Counted from the first letter of the stretch, positions 1 through 7,249 are shown. The stretch is 31,308 nt of DNA from JBPBQZ01 sp050955105 (GCA_050955105.1 JBPBQZ010000126.1:1-31308); one strand, 5' to 3'. Made by a program: numbers and translations. Notes: generated by a model from the sequence alone, not told the origin.

Positions 1-112
1 CAATGTCGGTGAAAACGCCGAGACATACATGGCCTCGAATGCCGGGCCGCCTAACGAGTGCTGTGCAGCAATCGCTTTGGACCGCCAGAGTCAGCCCATG
101 AGGACTGTATCG

Positions 113-550
113 ATGCAACGTTTGATTCTGCCGTTCATAGCGGGTTTTCTCGCTACGGTTTTTTTTCAGCAAAGCGCCGTAGGCTTGCTCCACGTGGCAG
201 ATCTGAGCACCTTGTCGGCCTATTCGACCGCGCCGTTGCCGCCGACAGGATTACCTAGCTTTATCGTCGATGCGTTGTACGGGGGCGTGTGGAGCGTGTT
301 GATGACTTGGTTACTGCGGGTGTCACCGCAACGGCCGATGCCGTGGATCGGCGCTTGTGTATTCGGAGGGGTGGCTGTGACAGCAGTGTCGATTTTCTTG
401 ATTGGACCGCTGCAAGGATCCTGGCCAAGCGGCAATATCCTGCCACGTGTGACGTTCGGCTTGACCATCAATGCGGTCTGGGGATGGGGCGTGCTGGTTT
501 TCTTGCGCGCCTTCACACCGTCGCTCGAAAGCGAAGCGTCGAACGCCTGA
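113..550 (+). CDS. Small four-helix inner-membrane protein of unknown function
   Basis: This encodes a 145-residue hydrophobic protein with four probable membrane segments, at about residues 4-24, 49-69, 77-99 and 114-133, a Pro-rich loop near residues 41-48 and a short acidic C-terminus. I start it at the ATG at 113 because a GAGG Shine-Dalgarno lies at 100-103 and the protein then begins directly with a membrane helix. In-frame ATGs at 98 and at 29 would add a hydrophilic extension that looks unlike a signal. I do not recognise a named family; the N-terminal pattern (LPFIAGFLATVFFQQ) resembles conserved hypothetical membrane proteins of proteobacteria, from memory only. Its neighbour downstream is a tiny convergent membrane-peptide gene. 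No function can be assigned. Confidence 0.75.
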   Translation: MQRLILPFIAGFLATVFFQQSAVGLLHVADLSTLSAYSTAPLPPTGLPSFIVDALYGGVWSVLMTWLLRVSPQRPMPWIGACVFGGVAVTAVSIFLIGPLQGSWPSGNILPRVTFGLTINAVWGWGVLVFLRAFTPSLESEASNA

Positions 551-594
551 GCGATTGGTCGATCGAACCCGCCCGCAGCAATTGCTACGCCGTT

Positions 595-756
595 TCAGTT
601 GCCGGCGCCTTTGGCGTCGTCCGGGCTGATTATCGGCAAGCCCAGCGGTTCGTCGTCTTCGGTCATCACAGCGGAGGCCACCGCCACGCATAGCGTGAGG
701 ATGATGAGAGCGAAGGACAGCACCAGCAGCCATGAGGAGGGATTCAGATCGGTCAT
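595..756 (-). CDS. Putative 53-residue single-span membrane peptide
   Basis: A short reading frame on the minus strand runs from ATG at 756 to TGA at 595-597. The product begins MTDLNPSSW, has one strongly hydrophobic segment at about residues 8-31 (rich in Leu, Ala, Val and Ile), then an acidic tail starting MTEDDEPLGLP and ending GAGN. A good ribosome-binding site (GGAAGAG) ends about 4 bases before the start. The sharp division into a polar N-terminus, one helix and an acidic tail is what a real small membrane protein looks like, and a random GC-rich frame rarely gives it. It is convergent with the upstream membrane protein, 44 bp away. I know no family for it; conservation in relatives would settle whether it is real. 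Confidence 0.6.
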   Translation of the reverse strand: MTDLNPSSWLLVLSFALIILTLCVAVASAVMTEDDEPLGLPIISPDDAKGAGN

Positions 757-1056
757 TTTGCTCTTCCGCGAAATTGTTGCTTCGCATGGCTATAAGCAAT
801 CGGGGTGCCAGGAAGCAGCCAAGGACCAAAATCAATTGCGAACCGGGAGACTTCGGGGCGCAAAGGCTGACTCATTGCGCGCGCAAGCAAGCCGTTTTAG
901 CAAGTCGTGCCAATCCCGCTTGCACATTGTTACAAGCTCGTTGCAGATTGCCACATCTCGCATTGAGCGCGCCAAACCGCGCCGCCGAATAGGTCCCCTT
1001 GGCGGCGGGACTGGGAATTGCTGCGACTTCGGTACACCTCGAAAAGGGAGAACCGA
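757..1056. other. Intergenic stretch with no supported gene
   Basis: About 300 bases lie between the divergent small genes at 756 (minus) and 1057 (plus). I find no convincing coding frame on either strand, no T-tract terminator and no promoter pair near consensus. The stretch must hold the start signals for both flanking short genes if they are expressed. The long minus-strand frame that crosses it is rejected as a shadow of the Lys/Glu-rich gene that follows. Confidence 0.5.
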
Positions 1057-1212
1057 ATGGTCAATGACGCCAAAACGCCAGAACACCCAGAACCGGCTAA
1101 GCACAGTGACAACGAGAAAAGCTCGCTGCCTGAACGCGACGACAAAAACCGTCAGCAAGGGCCGAACGATTCCGACGGCCAGAAAAAAAACGAGGAGCCG
1201 AGCGTAGGATGA
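1057..1212 (+). CDS. Putative 51-residue highly charged, disordered protein
   Basis: This short frame begins MVNDAKTPEHPEP and is composed almost entirely of Lys, Glu, Asp, Asn, Gln, Pro and Ser, with no hydrophobic core, so it is predicted to be disordered. The ATG at 1057 is preceded by a clear GGGAG ribosome-binding site at 1046-1050 with a 6-base spacer, which is why I prefer it to the ATG at 1018. No cysteine, no membrane segment and no recognised motif are present. Such short charged proteins are common as conserved hypotheticals in Burkholderia-like genomes, but I cannot name a family. The good ribosome-binding site is the main argument that it is real. Confidence 0.55.
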   Translation: MVNDAKTPEHPEPAKHSDNEKSSLPERDDKNRQQGPNDSDGQKKNEEPSVG

Positions 1213-1257
1213 GCGCTTTGGTAATGCCAGCACCAGTTCTCTTACCGGACACATGCG

Positions 1258-1434
1258 ATGCCGCTTGATCTTGCGTTATTCGAGCAACATCCCGAGCGGG
1301 CGACGCCCGACGATATCCGCGAGATGGCACGGCAACTGCAGCTCGCCTATCGGCTGGCGGCGCTGCCTCCCGCCGACGGCGCCGACGCGGGCTCGGAAAT
1401 CGGCGAGATTCGCTCGATTCCGCGCGACGGTTGA
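1258..1434 (+). CDS. Putative 58-residue soluble hypothetical protein
   Basis: The frame begins MPLDLALFEQHPERATPDD and continues through an amphipathic stretch (REMARQLQLAYRLAALPP, about residues 22-39) to an acidic and then basic tail ending PRDG. The predicted helix and ordinary amino-acid balance suggest a folded or helical mini-protein rather than a random frame. The only in-frame ATG is at 1258; its ribosome-binding site is weak (CGGA about 10 bases upstream). It ends about 50 bp before the extended -10 element of the NUDIX gene, so it is probably transcribed separately. Unknown function; no family recognised. Confidence 0.45.
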   Translation: MPLDLALFEQHPERATPDDIREMARQLQLAYRLAALPPADGADAGSEIGEIRSIPRDG

Positions 1435-1482
1435 AGCGCGGCGGGTCTGCCTTGTAATTCAAATCTGGCGGCGCGCCGTGGG

Positions 1483-1491
1483 TGATACACT
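1483..1491 (+). promoter_or_regulatory. Extended -10 promoter element before the NUDIX gene
   Basis: TGATACACT matches an extended -10 (TGn followed by TACACT at 1486-1491). There is no good -35 hexamer at 16-18 bp, as is usual for extended -10 promoters. The predicted transcription start near 1498 gives a leader of about 27 nt before the ATG at 1525. The gene has no clear Shine-Dalgarno. Confidence 0.45.
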
Positions 1492-1524
1492 CCGAGCATC
1501 TCCGACTTCCTTCTCGCGCTGCCG

Positions 1525-2070
1525 ATGAATTTTTGTTCGAACTGCGGCACGTCGGTCACGTTGCAGATTCCGGCCGGCGATAATCGCGAGCGCTTCGTTT
1601 GCGATAGCTGTCGCACTATCCACTATATGAATCCGCGCAATGTCGTGGGCACGGTGCCTGTCTGGCAAGACAAGGTGCTGTTGTGTCGTCGCGCCATCGA
1701 ACCGCGGCGCGGCTTCTGGACACTGCCCGCCGGTTTCATGGAGTTGAATGAGACGACCTCCCAATGCGCGGAGCGGGAAACGCTGGAAGAAGCTGGCGCT
1801 CGTGTGGAAATTCAGGCGCTCTACAGCTTGTTGAATGTGCCGCATGTGCACCAAGTGCATATGTTTTATTTGGCACGCCTGCGCGACATCGATATCGAGG
1901 CCGGCGAAGAAAGTCTCGAAGTGCGCCTGTTCGATGAAGCGGAAATTCCCTGGGACGACATCGCCTTCCCGACCGTGGCTCATACCCTGCAGTTTTTCTA
2001 CGCCGACCGGGCGCGCGGCAAATTCGAATTGCATACCGAAGACATCTTGAAGCGGATGCGCACCGACTGA
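1525..2070 (+). CDS. Zinc-ribbon NUDIX hydrolase
   Basis: A 181-residue protein with two parts. An N-terminal zinc ribbon uses C4, C7, C26 and C29 (two CxxC pairs). A NUDIX fold follows, whose catalytic box runs from G70 to about A92: G70, then E76, R84-E85, E88-E89 and G91 fit the Gx5Ex7REUxEExGU pattern. E85, E88 and E89 would bind the catalytic divalent metal. Family members cleave nucleoside diphosphates linked to another group, such as ADP-ribose or NADH. The SQPWPFP-type signature of NudC is absent, so NADH specificity is not supported and the substrate is unknown. It is cytosolic, with no signal peptide. It sits 12 bp upstream of aat and probably shares its transcript. Confidence 0.88.
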   Translation: MNFCSNCGTSVTLQIPAGDNRERFVCDSCRTIHYMNPRNVVGTVPVWQDKVLLCRRAIEPRRGFWTLPAGFMELNETTSQCAERETLEEAGARVEIQALYSLLNVPHVHQVHMFYLARLRDIDIEAGEESLEVRLFDEAEIPWDDIAFPTVAHTLQFFYADRARGKFELHTEDILKRMRTD

Positions 2071-2082
2071 CGCTCGTTCCCC

Positions 2083-2829
2083 ATGATTCCCTGGTTGTCC
2101 GCCGACGATGCCTTTCCCCCGCTCGAGTGCGCGCTCGGCGATGAGACCGGTGCCGGAGGCTTGCTGGCGGCAAGCGCGGGCGTAAGCGCCAAGCGCCTGG
2201 TCACCGCCTACCGAAGCGGCATTTTTCCCTGGTATTCGGAGGGGCAGCCGGTGCTGTGGTGGAGCACCGATCCGCGCATGATTCTCGAGCCGCAGGCGTT
2301 CAAGGTCTCGGCATCGTTGCGCAAAACCCTGCGCGCGGCGCTGCGGGACGCACGCTGGGAGATTCGCGTCGATTTTGATTTCGAAACCGTGATGCGGGCC
2401 TGCGCGGGAGTGCCGCGCGCAGGCCAGGACGGTACCTGGATCACGGAAGCCATGATCGCCGCCTACGTCGCTTTGCATCGTCGGGCGCTGGCCCACAGCG
2501 TCGAGGCGTGGTACGACGACCAACTGGTCGGCGGCCTGTATTGCGTGGCCATCGGCCGCATGGTGTTCGGCGAATCGATGTTCGCGCGGCGTACCGATGC
2601 ATCGAAGATCGCGCTGGCAGCGCTGTGTGGCGAACTGCGTCGCGCCGAAGTGGTCATGATAGACTGCCAGCAAAGCACCGGGCATCTGGCTTCGCTCGGT
2701 GGCCGCAGCATCGCGCGCGAACTGTTCCTTTCGCACGTGAGACATACCGTGGATGAAGCGCCGCTACCTTGGCGCTTCGACAAATCGGCTTTGCTCGAAG
2801 TCGCGGGCCTTCCGTCGAGAGACGTTTAA
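2083..2829 (+). CDS. aat: Leucyl/phenylalanyl-tRNA--protein transferase
   Basis: A 248-residue cytosolic enzyme that moves Leu or Phe from aminoacyl-tRNA onto the N-terminal Arg or Lys of proteins, creating N-degrons for ClpS/ClpAP. Family signatures are all present: GIFPWY at residues 46-51, WWSTDPR at 59-65, GTWIT at 117-121, FGESMF at 162-167, IDCQ at 193-196 and HLASLGG at 201-207. The length is close to the E. coli protein (234 aa) with a slightly longer N-terminus. No strong Shine-Dalgarno precedes the ATG, which suggests translation coupled to the NUDIX gene 12 bp upstream. The bpt start codon follows the stop after only 2 bp, so the two N-degron transferases are co-transcribed. Confidence 0.95.
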   Translation: MIPWLSADDAFPPLECALGDETGAGGLLAASAGVSAKRLVTAYRSGIFPWYSEGQPVLWWSTDPRMILEPQAFKVSASLRKTLRAALRDARWEIRVDFDFETVMRACAGVPRAGQDGTWITEAMIAAYVALHRRALAHSVEAWYDDQLVGGLYCVAIGRMVFGESMFARRTDASKIALAALCGELRRAEVVMIDCQQSTGHLASLGGRSIARELFLSHVRHTVDEAPLPWRFDKSALLEVAGLPSRDV

Positions 2830-2831
2830 GC

Positions 2832-3635
2832 GTGACCCATCCAAACGAACTTCCATTGTCGGCGCTGTCGGCGCTGCAGTTCTACGCGACGGCACCCTAC
2901 CCGTGCAGCTATATCGACGGTCGCATCGCGCGTTCGCAAGTTGCCACGCCCAGCCATCTGATCGGCAACGGCGTGTATTCCGAGCTGGTGCGACGCGGCT
3001 TTCGCCGTTCTGGCGTGTTCACCTATCGTCCTTATTGCGACGGTTGCCGGGCCTGCGTGCCAGTGCGCATTCCCGTCGAGACTTTTGCGCCGCATCGCAC
3101 GCAACGTCGTGCCTGGCGCGCGCATGGCGCCTTGCGCACCACTGTGTCGACGCTGCAATACGACGAAGAGCACTACGCGCTGTACATCCGCTACCAGTCG
3201 GCGCGCCACGCCGGCGGCGGCATGGACCGCGACAGCCGCGAACAATACGAGCAATTCCTGTTGCAAAGTCGGGTGAATTCCCGTCTCGTGGAGTTCCGCG
3301 AACCGGGCATCGACGGCGCACCGGGCGTACTGCGCATGATCAGCATGATCGACATCCTCGAAGATGGGCTGTCGTCGGTCTACACTTTTTACGATCCCGA
3401 TCTGCCACACGCCAGTTTCGGCACGTACAACGTACTCTGGCAGATCGAACAGGCGCGTGCGCTCAAGCTGCCCTATGTATATCTCGGCTACTGGATCGCC
3501 GAGAGCAAAAAGATGACCTATAAGGCCAAATTCCGCCCGCTTGAAGCCTTGATCGATAACGTCTGGCAAGCTATGCCGGAGATTACCGAAACACCGGACG
3601 CCGGCACCGCCGTGGCGGCCTCGGAACAGAGTTAG
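2832..3635 (+). CDS. bpt: Bacterial N-end-rule leucyltransferase (Bpt; aspartate/glutamate leucyltransferase)
   Basis: A 267-residue member of the arginyltransferase (ATE) superfamily. Bpt enzymes attach Leu to N-terminal Asp or Glu, the second branch of the bacterial N-degron pathway. The N-terminal domain holds YPCSY (C25) and the cluster YCDGCRACVPV (C69, C72, C75). The C-terminal domain carries the acyltransferase-like core with YTFYDP, SFGTYNVLWQIEQA and the terminal YLGYWI / MTYKAKFRP motifs. I start at GTG 2832, two bases after the aat stop: it gives the usual family N-terminus (THPNELPLS), and a GAGAG sequence lies upstream. The frame is open to 2769, but that would overlap aat by about 60 bp. 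Cytosolic; expressed with aat. Confidence 0.94.
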   Translation: MTHPNELPLSALSALQFYATAPYPCSYIDGRIARSQVATPSHLIGNGVYSELVRRGFRRSGVFTYRPYCDGCRACVPVRIPVETFAPHRTQRRAWRAHGALRTTVSTLQYDEEHYALYIRYQSARHAGGGMDRDSREQYEQFLLQSRVNSRLVEFREPGIDGAPGVLRMISMIDILEDGLSSVYTFYDPDLPHASFGTYNVLWQIEQARALKLPYVYLGYWIAESKKMTYKAKFRPLEALIDNVWQAMPEITETPDAGTAVAASEQS

Positions 3636-3679
3636 TCCGCGCGCCCGGAGGCGCCGTGCCCTAGCGCCACGACTATCGG

Positions 3680-3685
3680 TAGAAT
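3680..3685 (+). promoter_or_regulatory. Candidate -10 element (TAGAAT) for pyrD
   Basis: TAGAAT lies 78 bp before the pyrD start in the 122-bp bpt-pyrD gap. The same hexamer serves the phasin and aceE promoters in this window. No good -35 is visible at 16-18 bp (TGCCCT is the best placed), so strength is uncertain. Confidence 0.35.
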
Positions 3686-3757
3686 GGCGCCTTTCCGAAC
3701 CGCCGGGCCCAGCGCTGATGCTGTGTGCCCGCCTCGAGCGCCAGAGCAGGCCATCCC

Positions 3758-4789
3758 GTGCTGAGCAGTCTTTATCCCTTTCTTCGCCCCGCCCTGTTCC
3801 GCCTGGATGCCGAGCGCGCACATCATTTGATCCTGTCGGCGCTTGCCGCGACCGCCCGAACCGGGCTGGCAGGCGTGCTGGCGAGCCCGCGTGTGCACGC
3901 GCCATGCACGGTTATGGGGTTGGAATTTCCGAATCGCGTTGGCTTGGCCGCCGGCCTCGACAAAGACGGCGCCTGCATCGATGGCCTGGCTTCGCTCGGC
4001 TTCGGTTTTATCGAGGTGGGAACGGTCACGCCACGCGCACAGCCGGGCAATGCCACGCCGCGGCTGTTTCGCCTGCCCGAGGCGGAGGCGCTCATCAACC
4101 GCATGGGATTCAACAATCTCGGCGTCGATCAATTCGTGCAGAACGTGCAGAACGCGCGCTGGCAAGGGCCGCTCGGACTGAACATCGGCAAGAACGCCAG
4201 CACGCCGATCGATCGCGCCATTGAGGACTATGTGTACTGCCTGGAACGAGTCTATCCGTTCGCCAGCTATGTGACGATCAATATCTCGTCACCCAACACG
4301 CGTGATTTGCGACAGCTGCAAGGCGCCAGCGAATTGGGGGCGCTGCTTAGCGCCCTGGCCGACAAGCGCGCGCGCCTAGCCGACCTGCACGGTAAACATG
4401 TGCCGCTGGTGCCCAAGGTTGCGCCGGACCTGGACGATGAAGCCGTGGCCGCGGTGGCTACGGCGCTGGTGCATTACGGGATGGACGGCGTGATCGCCAC
4501 CAATACCACCACTTCGCGCACCGCGGTAGCTGGGCTGGCGCACGCCGACGAAGCCGGCGGCTTGTCGGGGCGGCCGGTGCGCGAGGCATCGAATCGGGTG
4601 ATTGCGACGCTGGCCCAGCATCTGCAGGGCGCCCTGCCTATCATTGGCGCGGGCGGCATTCTGCGCGCGCAGGATGCGCTGGACAAGATCGCCGCCGGCG
4701 CGTCGCTGGTGCAGCTTTACACCGGACTGATCTATCGCGGCCCTGCGCTCGTCGCAGAATGCGCGAACGCCCTGGCGCAACACCGCTAG
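3758..4789 (+). CDS. pyrD: Dihydroorotate dehydrogenase, class 2 (quinone-dependent)
   Basis: A 343-residue FMN enzyme that oxidises dihydroorotate to orotate at the inner membrane using quinone, the fourth step of pyrimidine synthesis. The N-terminal amphipathic helices (SSLYPFLRPALFRLDAE, residues 3-19) are the quinone-site/membrane-association element of class 2 enzymes. Further motifs are GLAAGLDKDG at 62-71, EVGTVTP, RMGFNN at 115-120, GLNIGKN (K145), and NISSPNT at 175-181 with S178 the expected catalytic base. KVAPD, TNTT, GGLSGRP, GAGGI and LVQLYTGL form the phosphate site. I choose GTG 3758 because it gives the family N-terminus and has AGCAGG about 8 bases upstream; a GTG at 3725 would add 11 atypical residues. 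Confidence 0.95.
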   Translation: MLSSLYPFLRPALFRLDAERAHHLILSALAATARTGLAGVLASPRVHAPCTVMGLEFPNRVGLAAGLDKDGACIDGLASLGFGFIEVGTVTPRAQPGNATPRLFRLPEAEALINRMGFNNLGVDQFVQNVQNARWQGPLGLNIGKNASTPIDRAIEDYVYCLERVYPFASYVTINISSPNTRDLRQLQGASELGALLSALADKRARLADLHGKHVPLVPKVAPDLDDEAVAAVATALVHYGMDGVIATNTTTSRTAVAGLAHADEAGGLSGRPVREASNRVIATLAQHLQGALPIIGAGGILRAQDALDKIAAGASLVQLYTGLIYRGPALVAECANALAQHR

Positions 4790-4808
4790 CAACTGCGGTT
4801 TCACGATG

Positions 4809-4817
4809 TGATATAAA
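4809..4817 (+). promoter_or_regulatory. Extended -10 element before the IclR-family gene
   Basis: TGATATAAA forms an extended -10 (TGn then TATAAA at 4812-4817) inside an AT-rich island that starts just after the pyrD stop. No convincing -35 is seen. A transcript would start near 4824, about 26 nt before the ATG at 4850. Confidence 0.45.
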
Positions 4818-4849
4818 ACAGCTTTGCAGCGACGGTCGGTGTGGGTCAT

Positions 4850-5638
4850 ATGAGCGAAGCAAGCCAGGAGTCCAAGACTTCGATTCAGGTTATCGACAGG
4901 ATGATGCGCTTGCTGGACACGCTGGCGGATCATGAGGATCCGGTCAGTCTGAAGGAGCTGGCGGCCGCCACGGCGCTGCATCCGTCTACCGCGCACCGCA
5001 TCCTCAACGATATGGTCGCGTGCCGCCTCGTCGATCGCTCCGATCCCGGCAGCTATCGGCTGGGCATGCGGCTGCTGGAACTGGGCAACCTCGTCAAGGC
5101 GCGCTTATCCGTGCGCGAAGCGGCGCTGATGCCGATGCGGCGTCTGCATCGCGCCACCGGCGAAACCGTCAACCTCTCCGTGCGGCAAGGCGACGAAATC
5201 GTCTATATCGATCGCTCATACAGCGAACGCTCAGGCATGCAGGTGGTTCGTGCCATCGGCGGCCGCGCGCCGCTGCATCTCACATCCGTCGGCAAGCTAT
5301 TTCTGGCGGCCGATGAAACGCCACGCGTACGCGCTTATGCCACGCGCACCGGCTTGGCCGGCCATACCGCCAACAGCATCACCGACCTGCCGAAGCTCGA
5401 ACGCGAGCTGCATTGGGTGCGGCAGCATGCGTGCGCGCGCGATAACGAAGAATTGGAGTTGGGAGTGCGCTGCATTGCGGCTGGCATCTATGACGACGGC
5501 GGCAACCTGGTTGCCGGGCTGTCTCTGTCGGCACCGGCCGACCGTCTGCAAGACGCATGGGTGACGCACTTGAACGAGACCGCGCTCGAGATTTCGAAAG
5601 CGCTTGGGCATCGACACGAACGCGGTGCCGCCGCTTAA
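4850..5638 (+). CDS. IclR-family transcriptional regulator
   Basis: A 262-residue regulator. The N-terminal winged helix-turn-helix occupies about residues 10-70; SLKELAAATALHPSTAHRILNDM is the recognition region and YRLGMRLLELG the wing-linker. The C-terminal effector domain (about 85-255) contains ETVNLSVRQGDEIVYIDR, GGRAPLHLTSVGKL and LELGVRCIAAGI, typical of the IclR ligand pocket. Effector and targets cannot be read from sequence. I start at ATG 4850 rather than the upstream GTG at 4841, because MSEASQ gives the usual short polar lead. It lies 60 bp after pyrD with its own extended -10 and converges on pbpG, so it is probably a single-gene unit. IclR proteins often control acetate, aromatic or short-acid catabolism, which is suggestive but unproven here. 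Confidence 0.92.
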   Translation: MSEASQESKTSIQVIDRMMRLLDTLADHEDPVSLKELAAATALHPSTAHRILNDMVACRLVDRSDPGSYRLGMRLLELGNLVKARLSVREAALMPMRRLHRATGETVNLSVRQGDEIVYIDRSYSERSGMQVVRAIGGRAPLHLTSVGKLFLAADETPRVRAYATRTGLAGHTANSITDLPKLERELHWVRQHACARDNEELELGVRCIAAGIYDDGGNLVAGLSLSAPADRLQDAWVTHLNETALEISKALGHRHERGAAA

Positions 5639-5684
5639 CTCTGCGGCGGGTTTTCAAATACTAGCTTGATGGGCGAGCAGTTCG

Positions 5685-5714
5685 GCCAGTACCGCGTCGT
5701 TACGAGGTACTGGC
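5685..5714. terminator. Hairpin between convergent IclR and pbpG genes
   Basis: A perfect 9-bp inverted repeat (GCCAGTACC at 5685-5693, GGTACTGGC at 5706-5714) with a 12-base loop lies between the two convergent stop codons. No T-run follows on either strand, so it is a candidate bidirectional terminator without a canonical tail. Confidence 0.45.
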
Positions 5715-5734
5715 ACTTCGACGTGAAGGGCGCT

Positions 5735-6940
5735 TCAAGTCCCTTCGCGGTCGCTCTGCGCACTGGTCACACGCTGCACTGATCCGCCTTCCAGCAACCA
5801 GTTGCGTACGCGCTGCGCATCGGCGGTACGAGAATACTTGCCGATCGAATCGAGTAATACCATTACGACCGGGCGGGAATGAATGGTCGCCTGCATCACC
5901 AAGCACTCACCGGCCTCATTGATGAAACCGGTTTTTTGCAGACCGATGTCCCATGAGGCGCTGCGCACCAGCGCGTTGGTGCTGTTGTAATGCAGTTCGC
6001 CCAGGCCCGTATTCACTTCATAAGATGAGTCGGTGGAAAAGCGGCGAATCAACGGATACTGATAAGCGGCCTGCACCATCTTCACGAGGTCGCGCGCGCT
6101 GGAAATGTTTTGACTGGTGAGGCCCGTCGGATCGAGGAAGTGCGTGTCGGTCATGCCCAGATCGTGGGCCTTGCGGTTCATCGCCGCTATAAACGCCGGA
6201 CGGCCACCAGGAAAGTAGCGACTGAGCGCCGCTGCTGCGCGATTTTCCGACGACATCAACGCAATGTGCAGCATGTCTTCACGCGCCAGCCGCGAACCCA
6301 CCCGCAGCCGTGAACTTGTGCCCTTTTCATAATCGCGGTCTTCATCGCTGACCTGGATCGTTTCGTCCAGCGGCAACTTCGAATCGAGCACCACCATCGA
6401 CGTCATCAATTTGCTGATCGAGGCGATCGGCACGATGGCCTGCGAGTTCTTGTCGAACAGCACTTCGGAGGTATTTTGATCTACGACGTAGGCAACGCTC
6501 GAGCGCAAGGCAAGTTCATCAGGCGTTTCATGCAAGCGGAAAGCCTGACCCTGCACTGACCGCGACGGGGCGAAAGCAACATGTCGCACCGTGTGACGGC
6601 CACCGCGCAAAGTCACCGTGGGGGATATCGAAGCGTAAGGCGAGAAACGTGCCTTTATCCGCCGATGGCCACCCACGCGCACGGTTTCCAGGCGCGAAGC
6701 GCGCACGGACGGCGTGCCAGGCAGATCGGCCTTGACCACCATGCGGTGTTGTCCGGCACGTGCGCGTGCCGAATGAGCCGAGGCTGGCGCAAGTTTCGCT
6801 GTGTCACGAGCGGGTTTGGCGGAAACTACGCCGGGAGCGGCGCAGATAAGCGCCAAAGCGGCGCTGAAAGCCAGCGAGCCAGCCGTTTTCACGGCGCGGC
6901 TACTGATTCTGGAGAGCGACGAGCGTTCTGCGTTTTTCAT
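5735..6940 (-). CDS. pbpG: D-alanyl-D-alanine endopeptidase, PBP7 type
   Basis: A 401-residue serine peptidase of the S11 family (low-molecular-mass penicillin-binding protein) that cuts D-Ala-meso-DAP cross-bridges in the periplasmic murein. A long signal peptide has a hydrophobic core at about residues 20-38 and likely cleavage after VSA (residue 41). A basic, low-complexity region to about residue 130 follows. The catalytic domain holds SISK (174-177, nucleophile S174), SEN (231-233) and KTG (336-338). PIASISKLMTSMVVLD and HFLDPTGL support the PBP7 branch. The N-terminal extension before the catalytic domain is longer than in E. coli PBP7 (about 310 aa in total). The start at 6940 lacks a clear Shine-Dalgarno, but a promoter is visible about 35 bases upstream. 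Confidence 0.92.
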   Translation of the reverse strand: MKNAERSSLSRISSRAVKTAGSLAFSAALALICAAPGVVSAKPARDTAKLAPASAHSARARAGQHRMVVKADLPGTPSVRASRLETVRVGGHRRIKARFSPYASISPTVTLRGGRHTVRHVAFAPSRSVQGQAFRLHETPDELALRSSVAYVVDQNTSEVLFDKNSQAIVPIASISKLMTSMVVLDSKLPLDETIQVSDEDRDYEKGTSSRLRVGSRLAREDMLHIALMSSENRAAAALSRYFPGGRPAFIAAMNRKAHDLGMTDTHFLDPTGLTSQNISSARDLVKMVQAAYQYPLIRRFSTDSSYEVNTGLGELHYNSTNALVRSASWDIGLQKTGFINEAGECLVMQATIHSRPVVMVLLDSIGKYSRTADAQRVRNWLLEGGSVQRVTSAQSDREGT

Positions 6941-6975
6941 CTAGGCGAACAGGAGTCAGGGCGCGGATTGGGCAA

Positions 6976-7004
6976 AGTGTAGTAAAGGCCATAAAATTAC
7001 GCAA
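6976..7004 (-). promoter_or_regulatory. Promoter of pbpG
   Basis: Read on the minus strand, TTGCGT (6999-7004) and TACACT (6976-6981) are separated by exactly 17 bp. The transcript would start near 6969, giving a leader of about 30 nt before the ATG at 6940. Both hexamers are partial matches to sigma-70 consensus. Confidence 0.5.
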
Positions 7005-7071
7005 TATTAGTTACTTGCGCGTTTTCGTTAAACCTTCGTCTAGTGTATGACCCAACCGTAAAGAAAGGTGA

Positions 7072-7098
7072 AAGACGTTGCGTATCTGCAACGGTCTT
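7072..7098. repeat. Inverted repeat between divergent pbpG and phasin genes
   Basis: AAGACGTTGC (7072-7081) can pair with GCAAC-g-GTCTT (7088-7098) around a 6-base loop, making a 10-bp stem with one bulged G. The core GTTGC/GCAAC has the TGC...GCA form associated with PhaR-type operators. It lies about 95 bp upstream of the pbpG -35 and 125 bp upstream of the phasin -35. The rest of 7020-7220 shows nothing I can name. Confidence 0.35.
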
Positions 7099-7221
7099 GC
7101 GTGTAAATGCGGCGCAGCGTACCGGCTGCACCGGAATCGAGCGTAAGAATAGCATGCGCCGCGCGACGCGCAGTGCAGCATGAACCGTCCTAGGGTTAGC
7201 CCTTGCCTCTGCAATTTGCGC

Positions 7222-7249
7222 TTGACATGCGCGTAGCGCCTTCTAGAAT
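7222..7249 (+). promoter_or_regulatory. Strong sigma-70 promoter of the phasin gene
   Basis: TTGACA (7222-7227, perfect -35) and TAGAAT (7244-7249, five of six) are spaced by 16 bp. This is the best promoter match in the window. The start is predicted near 7256, leaving a leader of about 150 nt. TGC and GCA triplets crowd around it, including TGC-GTC-GCA at 7258-7266 at the predicted start, compatible with repression by a PhaR-like protein (inference). Confidence 0.7.

Noticed and set aside
832..1254. Hydrophobic 140-codon minus-strand frame resembling a membrane protein
   Set aside because: Its hydrophobic part is the exact antisense of a Lys/Glu/Asp-rich short gene, which automatically yields Phe/Leu/Val codons. 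It has no ribosome-binding site, and the plus-strand gene has a good one.
1459..2745. 428-codon minus-strand frame
   Set aside because: It is fully antisense to the NUDIX and aat genes, whose products are unmistakable; its His/Arg/Gln-rich composition is typical of GC-rich antisense shadows.
6576..6660. Basic low-complexity region of pbpG as a sign of frameshift or fusion
   Set aside because: The frame is continuous from signal peptide to catalytic domain, and similar variable extensions occur in other PBP7 proteins; no frame change is seen.
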